A stretch of DNA of 10,684 bases, from contig MU646322.1 in assembly GCA_026770585.1 (NCBI GenBank), positions 1,193,883 through 1,204,566 on the forward strand. The letters run 5' to 3'. Of the stretch, positions 9,601 through 10,684 are shown piece by piece (positions within the stretch are counted from its first letter, which is position 1; each line of letters opens with the position of its first letter). Below the pieces are notes generated by a model. That model saw nothing but the letters and a program-made list of their open reading frames with translations. It was not told the origin of the DNA and searched no databases. Origin of the DNA: Baffinella frigidus (lineage: Eukaryota > Cryptophyceae > Cryptomonadales > Baffinellaceae). The position numbers were made by a program, and so were the translations under genes.

Positions 9601-10529
9601 ATCAGTACCCGCGTGAAACCCTGCACCGTAACCCGGTTGTGTTTTTCGTATTTTTGTCCCCCCCGCCACTGCCGAGAAACCGTGCAAGTATCGTTAACTA
9701 TGCCGGGCAAGTATTGTCAAACAAACCGGGTGACTATTACACCTTAATACGGTAATGGACAAAAATGGGGTAGTTAGGCCTACGGCATTGCCTAGGACCT
9801 CTTACTGTAGGCCAAAATCCTAGGACTGTTTGGTCATAGGAGCCCTACGGCCTAAAGTAGGCAATTCCGTAGGCCTAACTACCCCATTTTAAGTCCGTTA
9901 GCCTATGAACCTGGACAGTACTCTTACAATGAAGGAGTCGTGGGACCCGCACCTCACAGCGCTCATCAACCGAGATTGTGAGTTTCGTGTTTCCAATAAG
10001 ATTTTTTTCGGCATATTGCTGGAAGAAATTTGTCGCCATATTGCTGGAAGAAATTTGTATATACAAAACCGGGAAAGTAATATTTCATCTGAACAGACAA
10101 ACGTCATGAGACATGCACCTGACAACGCTCATCAACTGAGATTCTCCGTCCATCCAGCTCCAATAACGCAGCCCCAGGCGCCGTCAGGAACCTGAGATTT
10201 CGGGTTTAGGGTTAAGGGTTGGTTTAGTGTGGGGTTTGGGGTTTGGGGTTTGGGGTTTGGGGTTTGGTGTTTGGTGTTTGGTGTTTGGTGTTCAGGGTTT
10301 GGTGTTTGGTGTTTGGTGTTTGGTGTTTGGTGTTTGGGGCTTGGGGTTTGGGGTTTGGGGTTTGGGGATTGGGGTTTGGGGTTTAGAGTTTAGGGTTTAC
10401 CCGAGCTTCGCAAGGAACCCCACCCGCTCCCCCTCCCCCCCACCCGCGCCTTTGTCTCCGAAGCACGGGTTTCCGCCCACGGCGAGCTTGCGCAAGCCAC
10501 CTCTGCGCGCGCTGCTTTCGTGCTGTGTC
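366..10529 (-). CDS. Multi-exon leucine-rich-repeat protein gene, partial (E1-E8)
   Basis: Join on the minus strand of 10529-10401, 10191-10119, 9309-9197, 8260-8122, 6775-6684, 3742-3602, 1546-1471 and 428-366 (826 bp). All internal edges show AG/GT. Junction phases match without adjustment, and junction codons are GGG, CGG, CGG and AGA. LRR signatures cross the joins: E4 ends in LKVLDVSHNA and E5 continues with PTAA and LSECHSLRSLRLEHASL; E7 has LRNLVLEARNI and E8 continues with RSLRIEGASHL, at the expected spacing of about 26 residues. LRR domains bind proteins or other ligands; which partner, and whether the protein is a receptor or an intracellular sensor, cannot be told. No signal peptide, transmembrane segment, kinase or NTPase domain lies in the window, and both gene ends are missing. 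It could be an intact gene or a large pseudogene; each chosen exon is open, which favours a real gene. Confidence 0.72.
437..470. repeat. TTTAGGG heptamer tract (interstitial telomere-like)
   Basis: Four nearly perfect TTTAGGG units followed by variants, nine bases upstream (gene sense) of the E8 acceptor. It is the purest telomere-type tract in the window, and unique sequence surrounds it, so it is interstitial. Confidence 0.88.
609..656. repeat. Perfect 17-bp hairpin (TTGGTCACGT type)
   Basis: agttggtcacgtaactc (609-625) pairs exactly with 640-656. The inner motif TTGGTCACGT also opens the hairpin of M2 (3451-3492), precedes the palindrome at 1064 and recurs at 5027-5036, so it is a family. 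The surrounding 470-800 shows no gene. Confidence 0.88.
830..871 (-). pseudogene. Donor-side partial copy of exon E7 (4a)
   Basis: The minus strand reads VLEARNILRQEFYQ with donor CAG|GTTACG. Together with 4b it is part of a diverged tandem unit of about 385 bp (802-970 and 1186-1352). Confidence 0.76.
1215..1256 (-). pseudogene. Donor-side partial copy of exon E7 (4b)
   Basis: The minus strand reads VLEARDIRRQEFHQ with donor CAG|GTTACG. The exon 5' half is replaced by a segment shared with copy 4a (tatgcttcaacctgaaccc and cccaatttgtcaaatgg repeats). Confidence 0.76.
1471..1546 (-). CDS. LRR exon E7
   Basis: A 76-bp exon on the minus strand with acceptor cctcacgcag and donor TATCAG|GTTACA, phase 2 to 0. 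The 25 open codons read FGVGPNMLRNLVLEARNI and RRQEFYQ; MLRNLVLEARNI is an LRR core, and E8 supplies the next repeat at the right distance. Two upstream copies keep the 5' half (1646-1849 and 1921-1964) and two downstream keep the 3' half (1215-1256 and 830-871). Among these copies most differences are silent in this frame. Confidence 0.76.
1603..1630. repeat. 28-bp segment inverted relative to 5057-5084
   Basis: gtcaacttaccctgttggca and the next eight bases, one mismatch to the reverse complement of 5057-5084. It lies at the breakpoint of E7 copy 4d. Probably part of a dispersed element whose limits I cannot set. Confidence 0.82.
1646..1849 (-). pseudogene. Acceptor-side partial copy of exon E7 (4d), split by foldback M1
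   Basis: The minus strand from 1849 has acceptor caacagcag, then VRVGPNMQRNLD. The frame is interrupted by foldback M1, beyond which CTAGAGGCGC (1651-1660) resumes the exon sequence (compare CTCGAGGCGC in E7) before diverging. Confidence 0.72.
1661..1812. mobile_element. Foldback element M1 with 44-bp terminal inverted repeats
   Basis: Bases 1661-1704 (tttatctcagaaaaggg...) pair with 1769-1812 with one mismatch. The interior continues pairing (caaatttgtcaa with ttgacgaatttg). It is inserted in an exon E7 copy, whose parts lie on both sides. High arm identity suggests recent insertion. Confidence 0.92.
1921..1964 (-). pseudogene. Acceptor-side partial copy of exon E7 (4e)
   Basis: The minus strand has acceptor aaatccag, then SGVGPTMLRNLVLEA, matching FGVGPNMLRNLVLEA of E7 and entering in phase 2. 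Most base changes are silent in this frame. The match ends in heptamer sequence. Confidence 0.78.
1969..2056. repeat. GGGTTGA / GGGTTTA heptamer tract
   Basis: Blocks of ggttgag followed by mixed tttaggg and gggtgtg units, intronic, directly upstream of the E7 acceptor copy at 1921-1964. Variants of the same telomere-like unit also fill 1864-1920. Confidence 0.85.
2167..2316. repeat. 21-bp satellite made of three telomere-like heptamers
   Basis: About seven copies of the 21-mer ctgcaccctagaccctgaa plus two bases, i.e. CCCTGCA-CCCTAGA-CCCTGAA in fixed order, with one or two changes. All three heptamers are variants of CCCTAAA, so it is a higher-order repeat. The repetitive protein frames read through it (GCRVQGL-type) are artefacts. 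Confidence 0.92.
2326..2402 (-). pseudogene. Donor-side partial copy of exon E6 (a)
   Basis: The minus strand reads VLDPAPLASFQWAAIFHLKR with donor AAG|GTATGA. An extra G in a run of G shifts the frame in front of VLD. Bounded upstream by CCCAAAA-type heptamers. Confidence 0.75.
2449..2535 (-). pseudogene. Donor-side partial copy of exon E6 (b)
   Basis: The minus strand reads HLFAVSEW, a small deletion and frame change, then VLNPAPRASFQWAAILHLKR. The donor is CAG|AT, so GT is lost. Confidence 0.74.
2661..2698. mobile_element. End of an M2-like element
   Basis: ttgaagaatagtcccttttcaggcctcgagtgg resembles the right end of M2 (ttaaaatagtcacatttctagcctcgagtgg), and as there it lies directly after an E6-type donor. 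The other end was not found; a small imperfect palindrome around 2598-2625 may belong to it. Confidence 0.5.
2703..2790 (-). pseudogene. Donor-side partial copy of exon E6 (c), still open
   Basis: The minus strand reads VSECGGMLNPAPLASFQ, then RAAILHLKR with donor CAG|GTATCC. The frame is intact, and an AG in the heptamer tract upstream (2791-2792) could act as acceptor. It lacks the first half of E6. After copy A of E4 it is the best candidate for a usable alternative exon. Confidence 0.65.
2825..2905 (-). pseudogene. Donor-side partial copy of exon E6 (d)
   Basis: The minus strand reads LNPAPLASLQ, a TGA stop in place of Trp, then AAILHLKR and a perfect donor CAG|GTACGT. Confidence 0.74.
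2971..3016 (-). pseudogene. Donor-side partial copy of exon E6 (e)
   Basis: The minus strand retains ASFQWAAILHLKR, but an internal deletion removes NPAPL and shifts the frame, and the donor is CAG|GA instead of GT. Clearly dead. Confidence 0.72.
3033..3113. mobile_element. Foldback element M7, first copy, with 16-bp flanking direct repeat
   Basis: The element is flanked by the exact repeat agcacccagaaaccgt (3017-3032 and 3114-3129). Inside, atccgtagg and cctacggat pair (3039-3047 with 3063-3071), as do ccgtagg motifs. The inverse copy is at 8737-8808. It inserted beside the decayed E6 copy e. Confidence 0.75.
3141..3368. mobile_element. Foldback element M10 with long diverged inverted repeats
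   Basis: The left arm ccggcatcaacc...ttccggcattccg and onward (actgccaggccgga, gtcaattcaccca) pairs with the right arm ending cggaacgccggaatgctgacgccgg over about 85 bp at perhaps 70 % identity. Solo ends of the same type (gaatgccagaatagggttgacg) recur at 5437, 5804 and 6601. A 112-codon plus-strand frame crosses it, but it has no features of a protein and the arms explain the sequence. Confidence 0.68.
3381..3590. mobile_element. MITE M2 with TA flanks and a central 23-bp hairpin
   Basis: The termini ccactcgaggct and agcctcgagtgg are perfect inverted repeats, with diverged pairing for about 20 bp more (attttaa). TA flanks both ends (3379-3380 and 3591-3592). The centre (3451-3492) is a hairpin with ttggtcacgtatct paired to agatacgtgaccaa and an extended stem. 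It sits 10 bp after the E6 donor. Confidence 0.87.
3602..3742 (-). CDS. LRR exon E6
   Basis: A 141-bp exon on the minus strand with acceptor atgcacgcag and donor CGCAG|GTAACG, phase 2/2. The 46 open codons read FSRDCLPSSPALVAMQHLSA, then VSECDGQLNPAPLASFQW and AAILHLKR. It is the only copy holding both halves: five copies downstream keep only the 3' half plus donor (2326-3016), and four upstream keep only the 5' half plus acceptor (3776-4338). Aligning the 3' halves, about four in five substitutions fall at the third codon position of this minus-strand frame, the mark of past selection on this protein. A shorter form starting at an internal AG (3711) would break the phase chain. A plus-strand frame starting MEDCSPLERR is its antisense shadow. 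Confidence 0.8.
3776..3870 (-). pseudogene. Acceptor-side partial copy of exon E6 (g)
   Basis: The minus strand has acceptor cacgcag, then FSRECLPASPSLIAMHHLSA and VSDCDGQLNPA, open and phase 2 on entry. The match stops after NPA, where heptamer-like sequence begins. Confidence 0.76.
3904..3992 (-). pseudogene. Acceptor-side partial copy of exon E6 (h)
   Basis: The minus strand has acceptor caaacag, then FSRECLPASPSLIAVQHLSA. It then frameshifts and stops. The 3' half is replaced by telomere-like sequence. Confidence 0.72.
4051..4147 (-). pseudogene. Acceptor-side partial copy of exon E6 (i)
   Basis: The minus strand has acceptor cacgcag, then FSRDCLPSSPALVAMQQHL and SAVSECDGQLN. It is open, phase 2 on entry like E6, with one extra Gln codon. 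It then runs into GAGGTTT heptamers (4015-4049) in place of the exon 3' half. Confidence 0.75.
4197..4338 (-). pseudogene. Acceptor-side partial copy of exon E6 (j)
   Basis: The minus strand has acceptor cag at 4339-4341 and later LVSMQHLLAVSRYDGQ, matching LVAMQHLSAVSECDGQ of E6. It is enlarged by the hairpin at 4252-4307 and lacks the exon 3' half. The matching frame is open at this point. Confidence 0.7.
4252..4307. repeat. Perfect 20-bp hairpin made from exon-edge sequence
   Basis: Bases 4252-4271 (gatactagtgtcctctccag) are the exact reverse complement of 4288-4307 with a 16-base loop. The ctctccag motif belongs to the E6 copies, so the palindrome arose from duplicated exon sequence in E6 copy j. 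Confidence 0.9.
4346..4444. mobile_element. Internal fragment of MITE M3, inverted
   Basis: From ggaaatcaggg through aatggacttttatgctatct to agatgacacaaaaa, this matches the reverse complement of about 5285-5385 with roughly one difference in ten. The terminal repeats are missing, and it is bounded on both sides by gggagaacct acceptor edges. Confidence 0.82.
4487..4690. repeat. Tandem pair of about 116 bp with E6-type acceptor edge
   Basis: Two units each start gggagaacctgcgtg (an E6 acceptor edge in the minus sense) and continue with G/T-rich telomere-like sequence and ttcgttttttcatggttc. The exon part behind the acceptor is reduced to a few bases. These are the outermost acceptor-side copies in intron E5-E6. 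Confidence 0.75.
4809..4864. mobile_element. Small foldback of the CCTACGG/CCTAGG type
   Basis: The ends ccccctag and ctaggggg pair perfectly (8 bp), and the inside has ccctacagtagg and ccctacggtggt. It resembles the core of M6 and the fragment at 8505-8572. Confidence 0.6.
5057..5084. repeat. 28-bp segment inverted relative to 1603-1630
   Basis: aagttaactgccaacagggt plus the next eight bases matches the reverse complement of 1603-1630 with one mismatch. Apart from this, 4870-5190 holds nothing I recognise except a TTGGTCACGT-type motif at 5027-5036. Confidence 0.85.
5220..5423. mobile_element. MITE M3 with TA target duplication and visible empty sites
   Basis: A 204-bp element with terminal inverted repeats beginning ttgtcgaaatgggctccgcg; pairing extends over about 40 bp on each side (to 5263 and from 5384). 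TA flanks both ends (5218-5219 and 5424-5425). The uninterrupted sequence ctaccgtagcaccct is at about 5786-5800 and a variant at 6582-6596, giving filled and empty sites inside one window. The internal 100 bp recur inverted at 4346-4444. Confidence 0.9.
5466..5538. repeat. AGGGTGTGCACCCT repeats with CT microsatellite
   Basis: Three copies of the 14-mer (5466-5479, 5507-5520, 5522-5535) flank a CT run (5477-5505). Further copies sit at 5725 and 6667 and a variant at 6256. The 14-mer has 6-bp complementary arms and includes the telomere-like TTAGGG, so it may be a heptamer derivative turned hairpin. Confidence 0.85.
5539..5582 (-). pseudogene. Donor-side partial copy of exon E5 (2g)
   Basis: The minus strand reads YAACAVEHASLAWD with donor TG|GTAAGG, matching EHASLDWD of E5. 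This copy is open at the Trp codon and has a good donor. Its upstream side is the end of foldback M4. Confidence 0.72.
5583..5720. mobile_element. Foldback element M4, copy 1
   Basis: Inverse orientation relative to copy 2, 138 bp, near-complete palindrome. It starts with TA on the left (5581-5582), but the right flank is AA. It abuts exon copy 2g, so reading frames on both strands run from the exon remnant into the transposon. Confidence 0.9.
5742..5770 (-). pseudogene. Donor-side partial copy of exon E5 (2f)
   Basis: The minus strand reads EHASLA, a TGA stop in place of Trp, then D and donor CG|GTACGG. It continues upstream into the palindromic tactgtattgcctaccgta segment. Confidence 0.7.
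5824..5965. mobile_element. Foldback element M5
   Basis: The left arm starts cgagtattcataatgaatac, and the right arm ends with attcattatgaatactcg. The inner parts ttttggtgtatctt (5867-5880) and aagatacaccaaaa (5930-5943) pair perfectly. The left arm carries about 20 extra bases (gatttcggggatctcc region). No flanking duplication is clear. Confidence 0.82.
6027..6164. mobile_element. Foldback element M4, copy 2
   Basis: A 138-bp near-palindrome beginning ccaccaaccctcaca and ending with its reverse complement. The centre ggccgtcgga/tccgacggcc pairs perfectly. It is flanked by TA on both sides (6025-6026 and 6165-6166), the target duplication of Tc1/mariner-type elements. It is almost identical to copy 1 at 5583-5720 in inverse orientation, and the identity continues 14 bp past one end (tatgctgcctgtgc). 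Confidence 0.9.
6273..6297 (-). pseudogene. Donor-side partial copy of exon E5 (2e)
   Basis: The minus strand reads EHANLDWD with donor CG|GTAAGG, matching EHASLDWD of E5. The upstream side joins a gggagaacct motif typical of E6 acceptor copies, so it is a mosaic. Confidence 0.65.
6539..6569 (-). pseudogene. Donor-side partial copy of exon E5 (2d)
   Basis: The minus strand reads SLD, a TGA stop in place of Trp, then D and donor CG|GTACCC. The stop and a frameshift in front mark it as decayed. It is preceded by the cctac..gtattg..ctac element also seen next to copy 2f. Confidence 0.65.
6631..6665. repeat. CT microsatellite
   Basis: An uninterrupted (CT)n run, i.e. (GA)n in the transcribed sense. 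It is separated from the E5 donor by TTAGGGTGTGCACCCT, a semi-palindromic 16-mer that recurs beside the other E5-type donors and the second CT run (5477-5505). Confidence 0.95.
6684..6775 (-). CDS. LRR exon E5
   Basis: A 92-bp exon on the minus strand with acceptor gcgtgtatcag and donor GACCG|GTGAGG (very close to consensus), phase 0 to 2. Thirty open codons read VPTAAVVLVA, then LSECHSLRSLRLEHASL and DWD. Joined to E4 (LKVLDVSHNA) they complete a 26-residue NLR/RNI-type LRR and begin the next. Copies of its 5' half lie upstream (7221-7606), and four copies of its 3' half lie downstream (5539-6569). On the plus strand it is also open, but copy-to-copy changes and the splice signals favour the minus strand. 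Confidence 0.8.
6835..6928. mobile_element. Truncated half of foldback element M2
   Basis: From ccactcgagactagaag through acaagtggac and gtgtagtaattttcacacaaatag, this matches the reverse complement of 3590-3487. It stops at the central hairpin of the complete copy. It follows a TA at cctctta; the related, uninterrupted sequence is at about 7139-7160 (actccttcctcttagtcc), which acts as an empty site. Confidence 0.75.
7041..7079. repeat. Tandem 19-bp repeat, two exact copies
   Basis: The sequence gtaactttttgtaccgcct occurs at 7041-7059 and 7061-7079. No function apparent. The rest of 6935-7130 holds a second copy of the motif ccccgcaggtgttaga found at 6797, and otherwise nothing I can identify. 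Confidence 0.9.
7221..7274 (-). pseudogene. Acceptor-side partial copy of exon E5 (copy 2b)
   Basis: The minus strand reads GIATAAGALAELSKCHSLPL, matching TAAVVLVALSECHSLRSL of E5. Its upstream end is lost at the border of foldback M8. A decayed form of the same unit as copy 2a. Confidence 0.68.
7275..7422. mobile_element. Foldback element M8
   Basis: The ends 7275-7289 (aagctaacgccagcg) and 7408-7422 are perfect 15-bp inverted repeats. Inside, agcctacggtagga and the run of C pair with the opposite arm; the right arm has an extra gttgcctacgg. It cuts the E5 copy at 7221-7274. Confidence 0.82.
7549..7606 (-). pseudogene. Acceptor-side partial copy of exon E5 (copy 2a)
   Basis: The minus strand has acceptor gcgtag, then CETPTAAGTLAALSECHS, entering in phase 0 like E5 (VPTAAVVLVALSECHS). 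After CHS it departs from E5. The following stretch (7468-7548) is itself repeated near 7134-7220. Confidence 0.7.
7656..7786. repeat. Nested inverted repeats
   Basis: Bases 7666-7678 (gagcacggtgtgg) pair perfectly with 7715-7727. An outer 8-bp pair, ggacgttt at 7656-7663 with aaacgtcc at 7779-7786, encloses them. A third related segment (gcaccgtgttgtg) is near 7765. It lies in intron E4-E5 between donor-side and acceptor-side copies and may be another decayed foldback. Confidence 0.6.
7781..7829 (-). pseudogene. Donor-side remnant of exon E4
   Basis: The minus strand reads PLELLAPLMNFKILDV, matching LEPLALLMNLKVLDV of E4. It follows copy A directly and then diverges into a small inverted repeat (7666-7678 with 7715-7727, perfect 13 bp). 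No usable donor remains. Confidence 0.65.
7836..7982 (-). pseudogene. Donor-side, nearly complete copy of exon E4 (copy A)
   Basis: The minus strand has AG at gtattttag, then ALLMNLKALELVARNVVTLD, ISNNKIASLESL and LKVLDVSHDAL. The frame is open across 147 bp and phase 2/2 if CG|GTTCAG is the donor; the equivalent of the E4 donor is changed to TT. Its first 25 bp match the later part of E4 instead of the start, so it looks like a product of unequal recombination. It is the likeliest extra or alternative exon among the partial copies. Confidence 0.65.
8050..8116. repeat. Telomere-like heptamer array just after the E4 donor
   Basis: A 7-bp array on the plus strand in successive homogeneous blocks: CCCTCTA three times, CCCTGTA three times, CCCTCCA twice, CCCTGAA once. 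All are variants of CCCTAAA. It begins within six bases of the E4 donor. Confidence 0.9.
8122..8260 (-). CDS. LRR exon E4 (best LRR exon)
   Basis: A 139-bp exon on the minus strand with acceptor cttctcgcctctag and donor AACGCG|GTACGG, phase 2 to 0. The 46 codons are fully open and hold nearly two canonical LRRs: NVVTLDISNNKIASLEPL (the SDS22-like L-x-x-L-D-I-S-N-N-x-I-x-x-L pattern, 22 residues) and then LMNLKVLDVSHNA. The second repeat is completed by E5. A second GT five bases downstream (CG|GTTCAG) would give phase 2 out and is kept in the partial copy at 7836-7982; only the first GT fits the phase-0 entry of E5. Partial copies with the exon 5' end lie upstream (8377-8630), and copies with the 3' end lie downstream (7781-7982). 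Confidence 0.86.
8377..8468 (-). pseudogene. Acceptor-side partial copy of exon E4 (copy C)
   Basis: The minus strand has acceptor ctatgttgcag, then SLRSLEPIPLLARNVVTLD and ISHDKIASLEP, entering in phase 2. After LEP the sequence departs from E4 and runs into a segment (cttatcacagcatgt on the plus strand) that recurs near 8828. The exon 3' half and donor are missing. Confidence 0.78.
8505..8572. mobile_element. Small CCTACGG/CCTAGG-type foldback fragment
   Basis: Contains accgtaggaccctaggggt and ctcctatgacca, motifs shared with M6 and the element at 4809-4864. It interrupts the E4 copy at 8573-8630, whose LRR frame stops matching exactly at its edge. Ends are uncertain. Confidence 0.5.
8573..8630 (-). 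pseudogene. Acceptor-side partial copy of exon E4 (copy D)
   Basis: The minus strand has acceptor ctgaaccag and then NLRTLDPIPLLARNVATLD, matching the start of E4 (SLRTLEPIPGLARNVVTLD). It enters in phase 2 like E4. The match ends where a foldback fragment begins. Only the exon 5' half and acceptor survive. Confidence 0.75.
8737..8808. mobile_element. Foldback element M7, second copy (inverted relative to 3033-3113)
   Basis: From gcgataagac through cctacggtaggcaacccgta to acggataaggtaacgg, this matches the reverse complement of 3033-3113 over its whole length, with a handful of differences. It lies in intron E3-E4 between donor-side and acceptor-side partial copies. Confidence 0.75.
8975..9052 (-). 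pseudogene. Donor-side partial copy of exon E3
   Basis: Bases 8972-9037 match 9194-9259 at 63 of 66 positions. The minus strand reads LHLTLLRAGP then SSSSLSLPA, with donor CCCG|GTGAGC, which fits the donor consensus better than that of E3 itself. The 5' half of E3 is replaced by unrelated sequence, although an AG at 9053-9054 leaves a 78-bp open segment in phase 2/2. It could be a rival exon, but the pattern matches the other partial copies. Confidence 0.6.
9197..9309 (-). CDS. LRR exon E3
   Basis: A 113-bp exon on the minus strand with acceptor gaaacccgcag (after a heptamer-like pyrimidine-containing tract) and donor CCCG|GTGCGC. It enters in phase 0 and exits in phase 2. The open frame starts AATLRGHTKGAVETLRLTLH and ends TLLRAGPSSSSLSLPA. 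VETLRLTLHLTLL has LRR-like leucine spacing; the Ser-rich part is less typical. The last codon is completed by E4 to Arg. A near-identical copy of its 3' part is at 8975-9052. Confidence 0.66.
9387..9532. mobile_element. Foldback element M9 with perfect 30-bp terminal inverted repeats
   Basis: Bases 9387-9416 (ttcatctcgaaagataactg...) are the exact reverse complement of 9503-9532. The 86-bp AT-rich interior contains its own perfect 10-bp stem (9433-9442 with 9446-9455). The AT-rich interior contrasts with the GC-rich surroundings. The flanking bases show no clear target duplication. Only one copy is in the window. Confidence 0.85.
9753..9900. mobile_element. MITE-like foldback element M6, complete copy
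   Basis: Terminal inverted repeats: 9762-9785 pairs perfectly with 9867-9890 (24 bp). Pairing continues inward for about 9 bp (attgccta) and outward (taatggac / gtccgtta) with few mismatches. The core carries the CCTACGG-attGCCTA and CCTAGGAC motifs found in several other foldbacks of this window. No coding capacity, so mobilisation would need a transposase in trans. Located in intron E2-E3. Confidence 0.85.
9953..9977 (-). pseudogene. Donor-side partial copy of exon E2
   Basis: The minus strand reads ISVDERCE followed by GAG|GTGCGG, matching the end of E2 (ISVDERCQ, CAG|GTGCAT). Similarity to the E2 region continues on the intron side to about 9938 and stops abruptly on the exon side. The same stretch is also open on the plus strand (ORF starting at 9905), so the strand assignment rests on its homology to E2. 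Confidence 0.55.
10012..10058. repeat. Tandem duplication of 22 bp, period 25
   Basis: The sequence starting catattgctggaag is repeated exactly at 10012-10033 and 10037-10058. It lies in intron E2-E3, between E2 and its partial copy. No function is apparent. Confidence 0.9.
10119..10191 (-). CDS. LRR exon E2
   Basis: A 73-bp exon on the minus strand with acceptor aaatctcag and donor TGTCAG|GTGCAT. It enters in phase 2 (one base) and exits in phase 0. The 24 codons read FLTAPGAALLELDGRRIS and then VDERCQ; ALLELDGRRIS is the L-x-E-L-x-G-x-x-I core of an LRR. Its size (one repeat of about 24 residues) fits a one-repeat-per-exon gene. A copy of its 3' end lies downstream at 9953-9977. Phases agree with E1 upstream and E3 downstream. 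Confidence 0.68.
10192..10400 (-). repeat. Intron E1-E2 built of telomere-like heptamers
   Basis: Almost the whole 209-bp intron is 7-bp repeats. On the plus strand these are runs of GTTTGGG, then GTTTGGT, then GTTTGGG again, with a few GTTTAGG units at both edges. They are one- or two-base variants of the algal/plant telomere unit TTTAGGG. The variants are grouped in blocks, showing local homogenisation. Long open frames on either strand here are artefacts of the heptamer. The plus strand is G-rich and could form G-quadruplexes. Confidence 0.85.
10401..10529 (-). CDS. LRR exon E1 (internal, first visible)
   Basis: A 129-bp exon read on the minus strand, bounded by acceptor ccgtttgcag and donor GG|GTAAAC. 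It enters and leaves in phase 2. The 42 codons are open and include GLRKLAVGGNPCFGDKG, which matches the NLR/RNI-type LRR pattern L-x-x-L-x-V-x-G-N-x-x-x-G-D-x-G, followed by a Gly/Glu-rich insert and GFLAKL. The glycine stretch comes from a G-rich run in the minus strand (10430-10442), which may vary in length. The open frame continues upstream of the acceptor into the foldback element at 10580-10684, so an alternative first exon starting there cannot be excluded, but the acceptor is good and the upstream part looks like transposon sequence. Confidence 0.62.
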
Positions 10530-10579
10530 CTGCAAACGGAGTATGCTGGATTCACTCCGCCGTCTGCAGCTGACCAACC

Positions 10580-10684
10580 TTCATAGGCTAACGGCCTGAA
10601 AATGGGGTAGTTAGGCATACGGTATTGCCTAGGACCTCCTACCGTAGGCCGAGGGATCCTAGGACCAAAAAGTCTCGGCCTACG
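10580..10684. mobile_element. Foldback element M6, left part, cut by the window end
   Basis: The segment begins ttcataggctaacgg and then aaaatggggtagttaggc, followed by tacggtattgcctagg. It matches the reverse complement of the right arm of the complete copy at 9753-9900, including bases outside the obvious terminal repeat. The second arm would lie beyond the window. It sits immediately upstream (gene sense) of E1. Confidence 0.8.

Noticed and set aside
9533-9752. Open frames on both strands in this stretch
   Set aside because: Short, without splice-bounded repeats or recognisable motifs; I see no gene here.
10227-10586. Plus-strand frame rich in Gly, Leu, Phe and Trp
   Set aside because: It is a direct translation of GTTTGGG heptamers followed by the antisense of E1.

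Overview
This window looks like nuclear DNA from a eukaryote with telomere repeats of the TTTAGGG type, most likely an alga or another stramenopile/alveolate-type protist; the species cannot be fixed from sequence alone. There is no bacterial gene layout, no rRNA or tRNA, and no long open frame. Coding sequence is about 8 % of the window. It is split into short exons on the MINUS strand, while the rest is simple repeats, telomere-like heptamers and many short foldback transposons (MITE-like).

The central feature is one leucine-rich-repeat (LRR) gene read from high to low coordinates. I can chain eight exons: E1 10529-10401, E2 10191-10119, E3 9309-9197, E4 8260-8122, E5 6775-6684, E6 3742-3602, E7 1546-1471, E8 428-366. 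Each internal edge has AG/GT signals, and the intron phases agree at all seven junctions (2,0,2,0,2,2,0). LRR motifs run cleanly across the joins. Both ends of the gene lie outside the window, so the non-LRR part of the protein (kinase, GTPase, NB-ARC or none) is unknown.

The unusual part is intron structure. In most of the introns the sequence just after the donor carries decayed copies of the 3' end of the preceding exon, each with its own donor. The sequence just before the acceptor carries decayed copies of the 5' end of the following exon, each with its own acceptor. Only one complete copy of each exon lies in the middle. The introns therefore resemble onions of nested splice junctions. 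Truncated exon edges often run directly into heptamer arrays or foldback elements.

Regions from low to high coordinates: 1-430 E8 copies, CT repeat and a foldback; 430-1546 E7 with donor-side copies; 1547-2050 acceptor-side E7 copies, one split by a foldback; 2050-3601 donor-side E6 copies, a 21-bp satellite and three foldbacks; 3602-4700 E6 and acceptor-side copies; 4700-6683 foldback-rich intron with donor-side E5 copies; 6684-7610 E5 and acceptor-side copies; 7780-8640 E4 and copies; 8640-9310 E3 and copy; 9310-10684 E2, E1, three foldbacks and a heptamer-filled intron.

No splicing, expression or homology search could be run here. The gene model rests on open frames, splice signals, phase agreement and LRR spacing.
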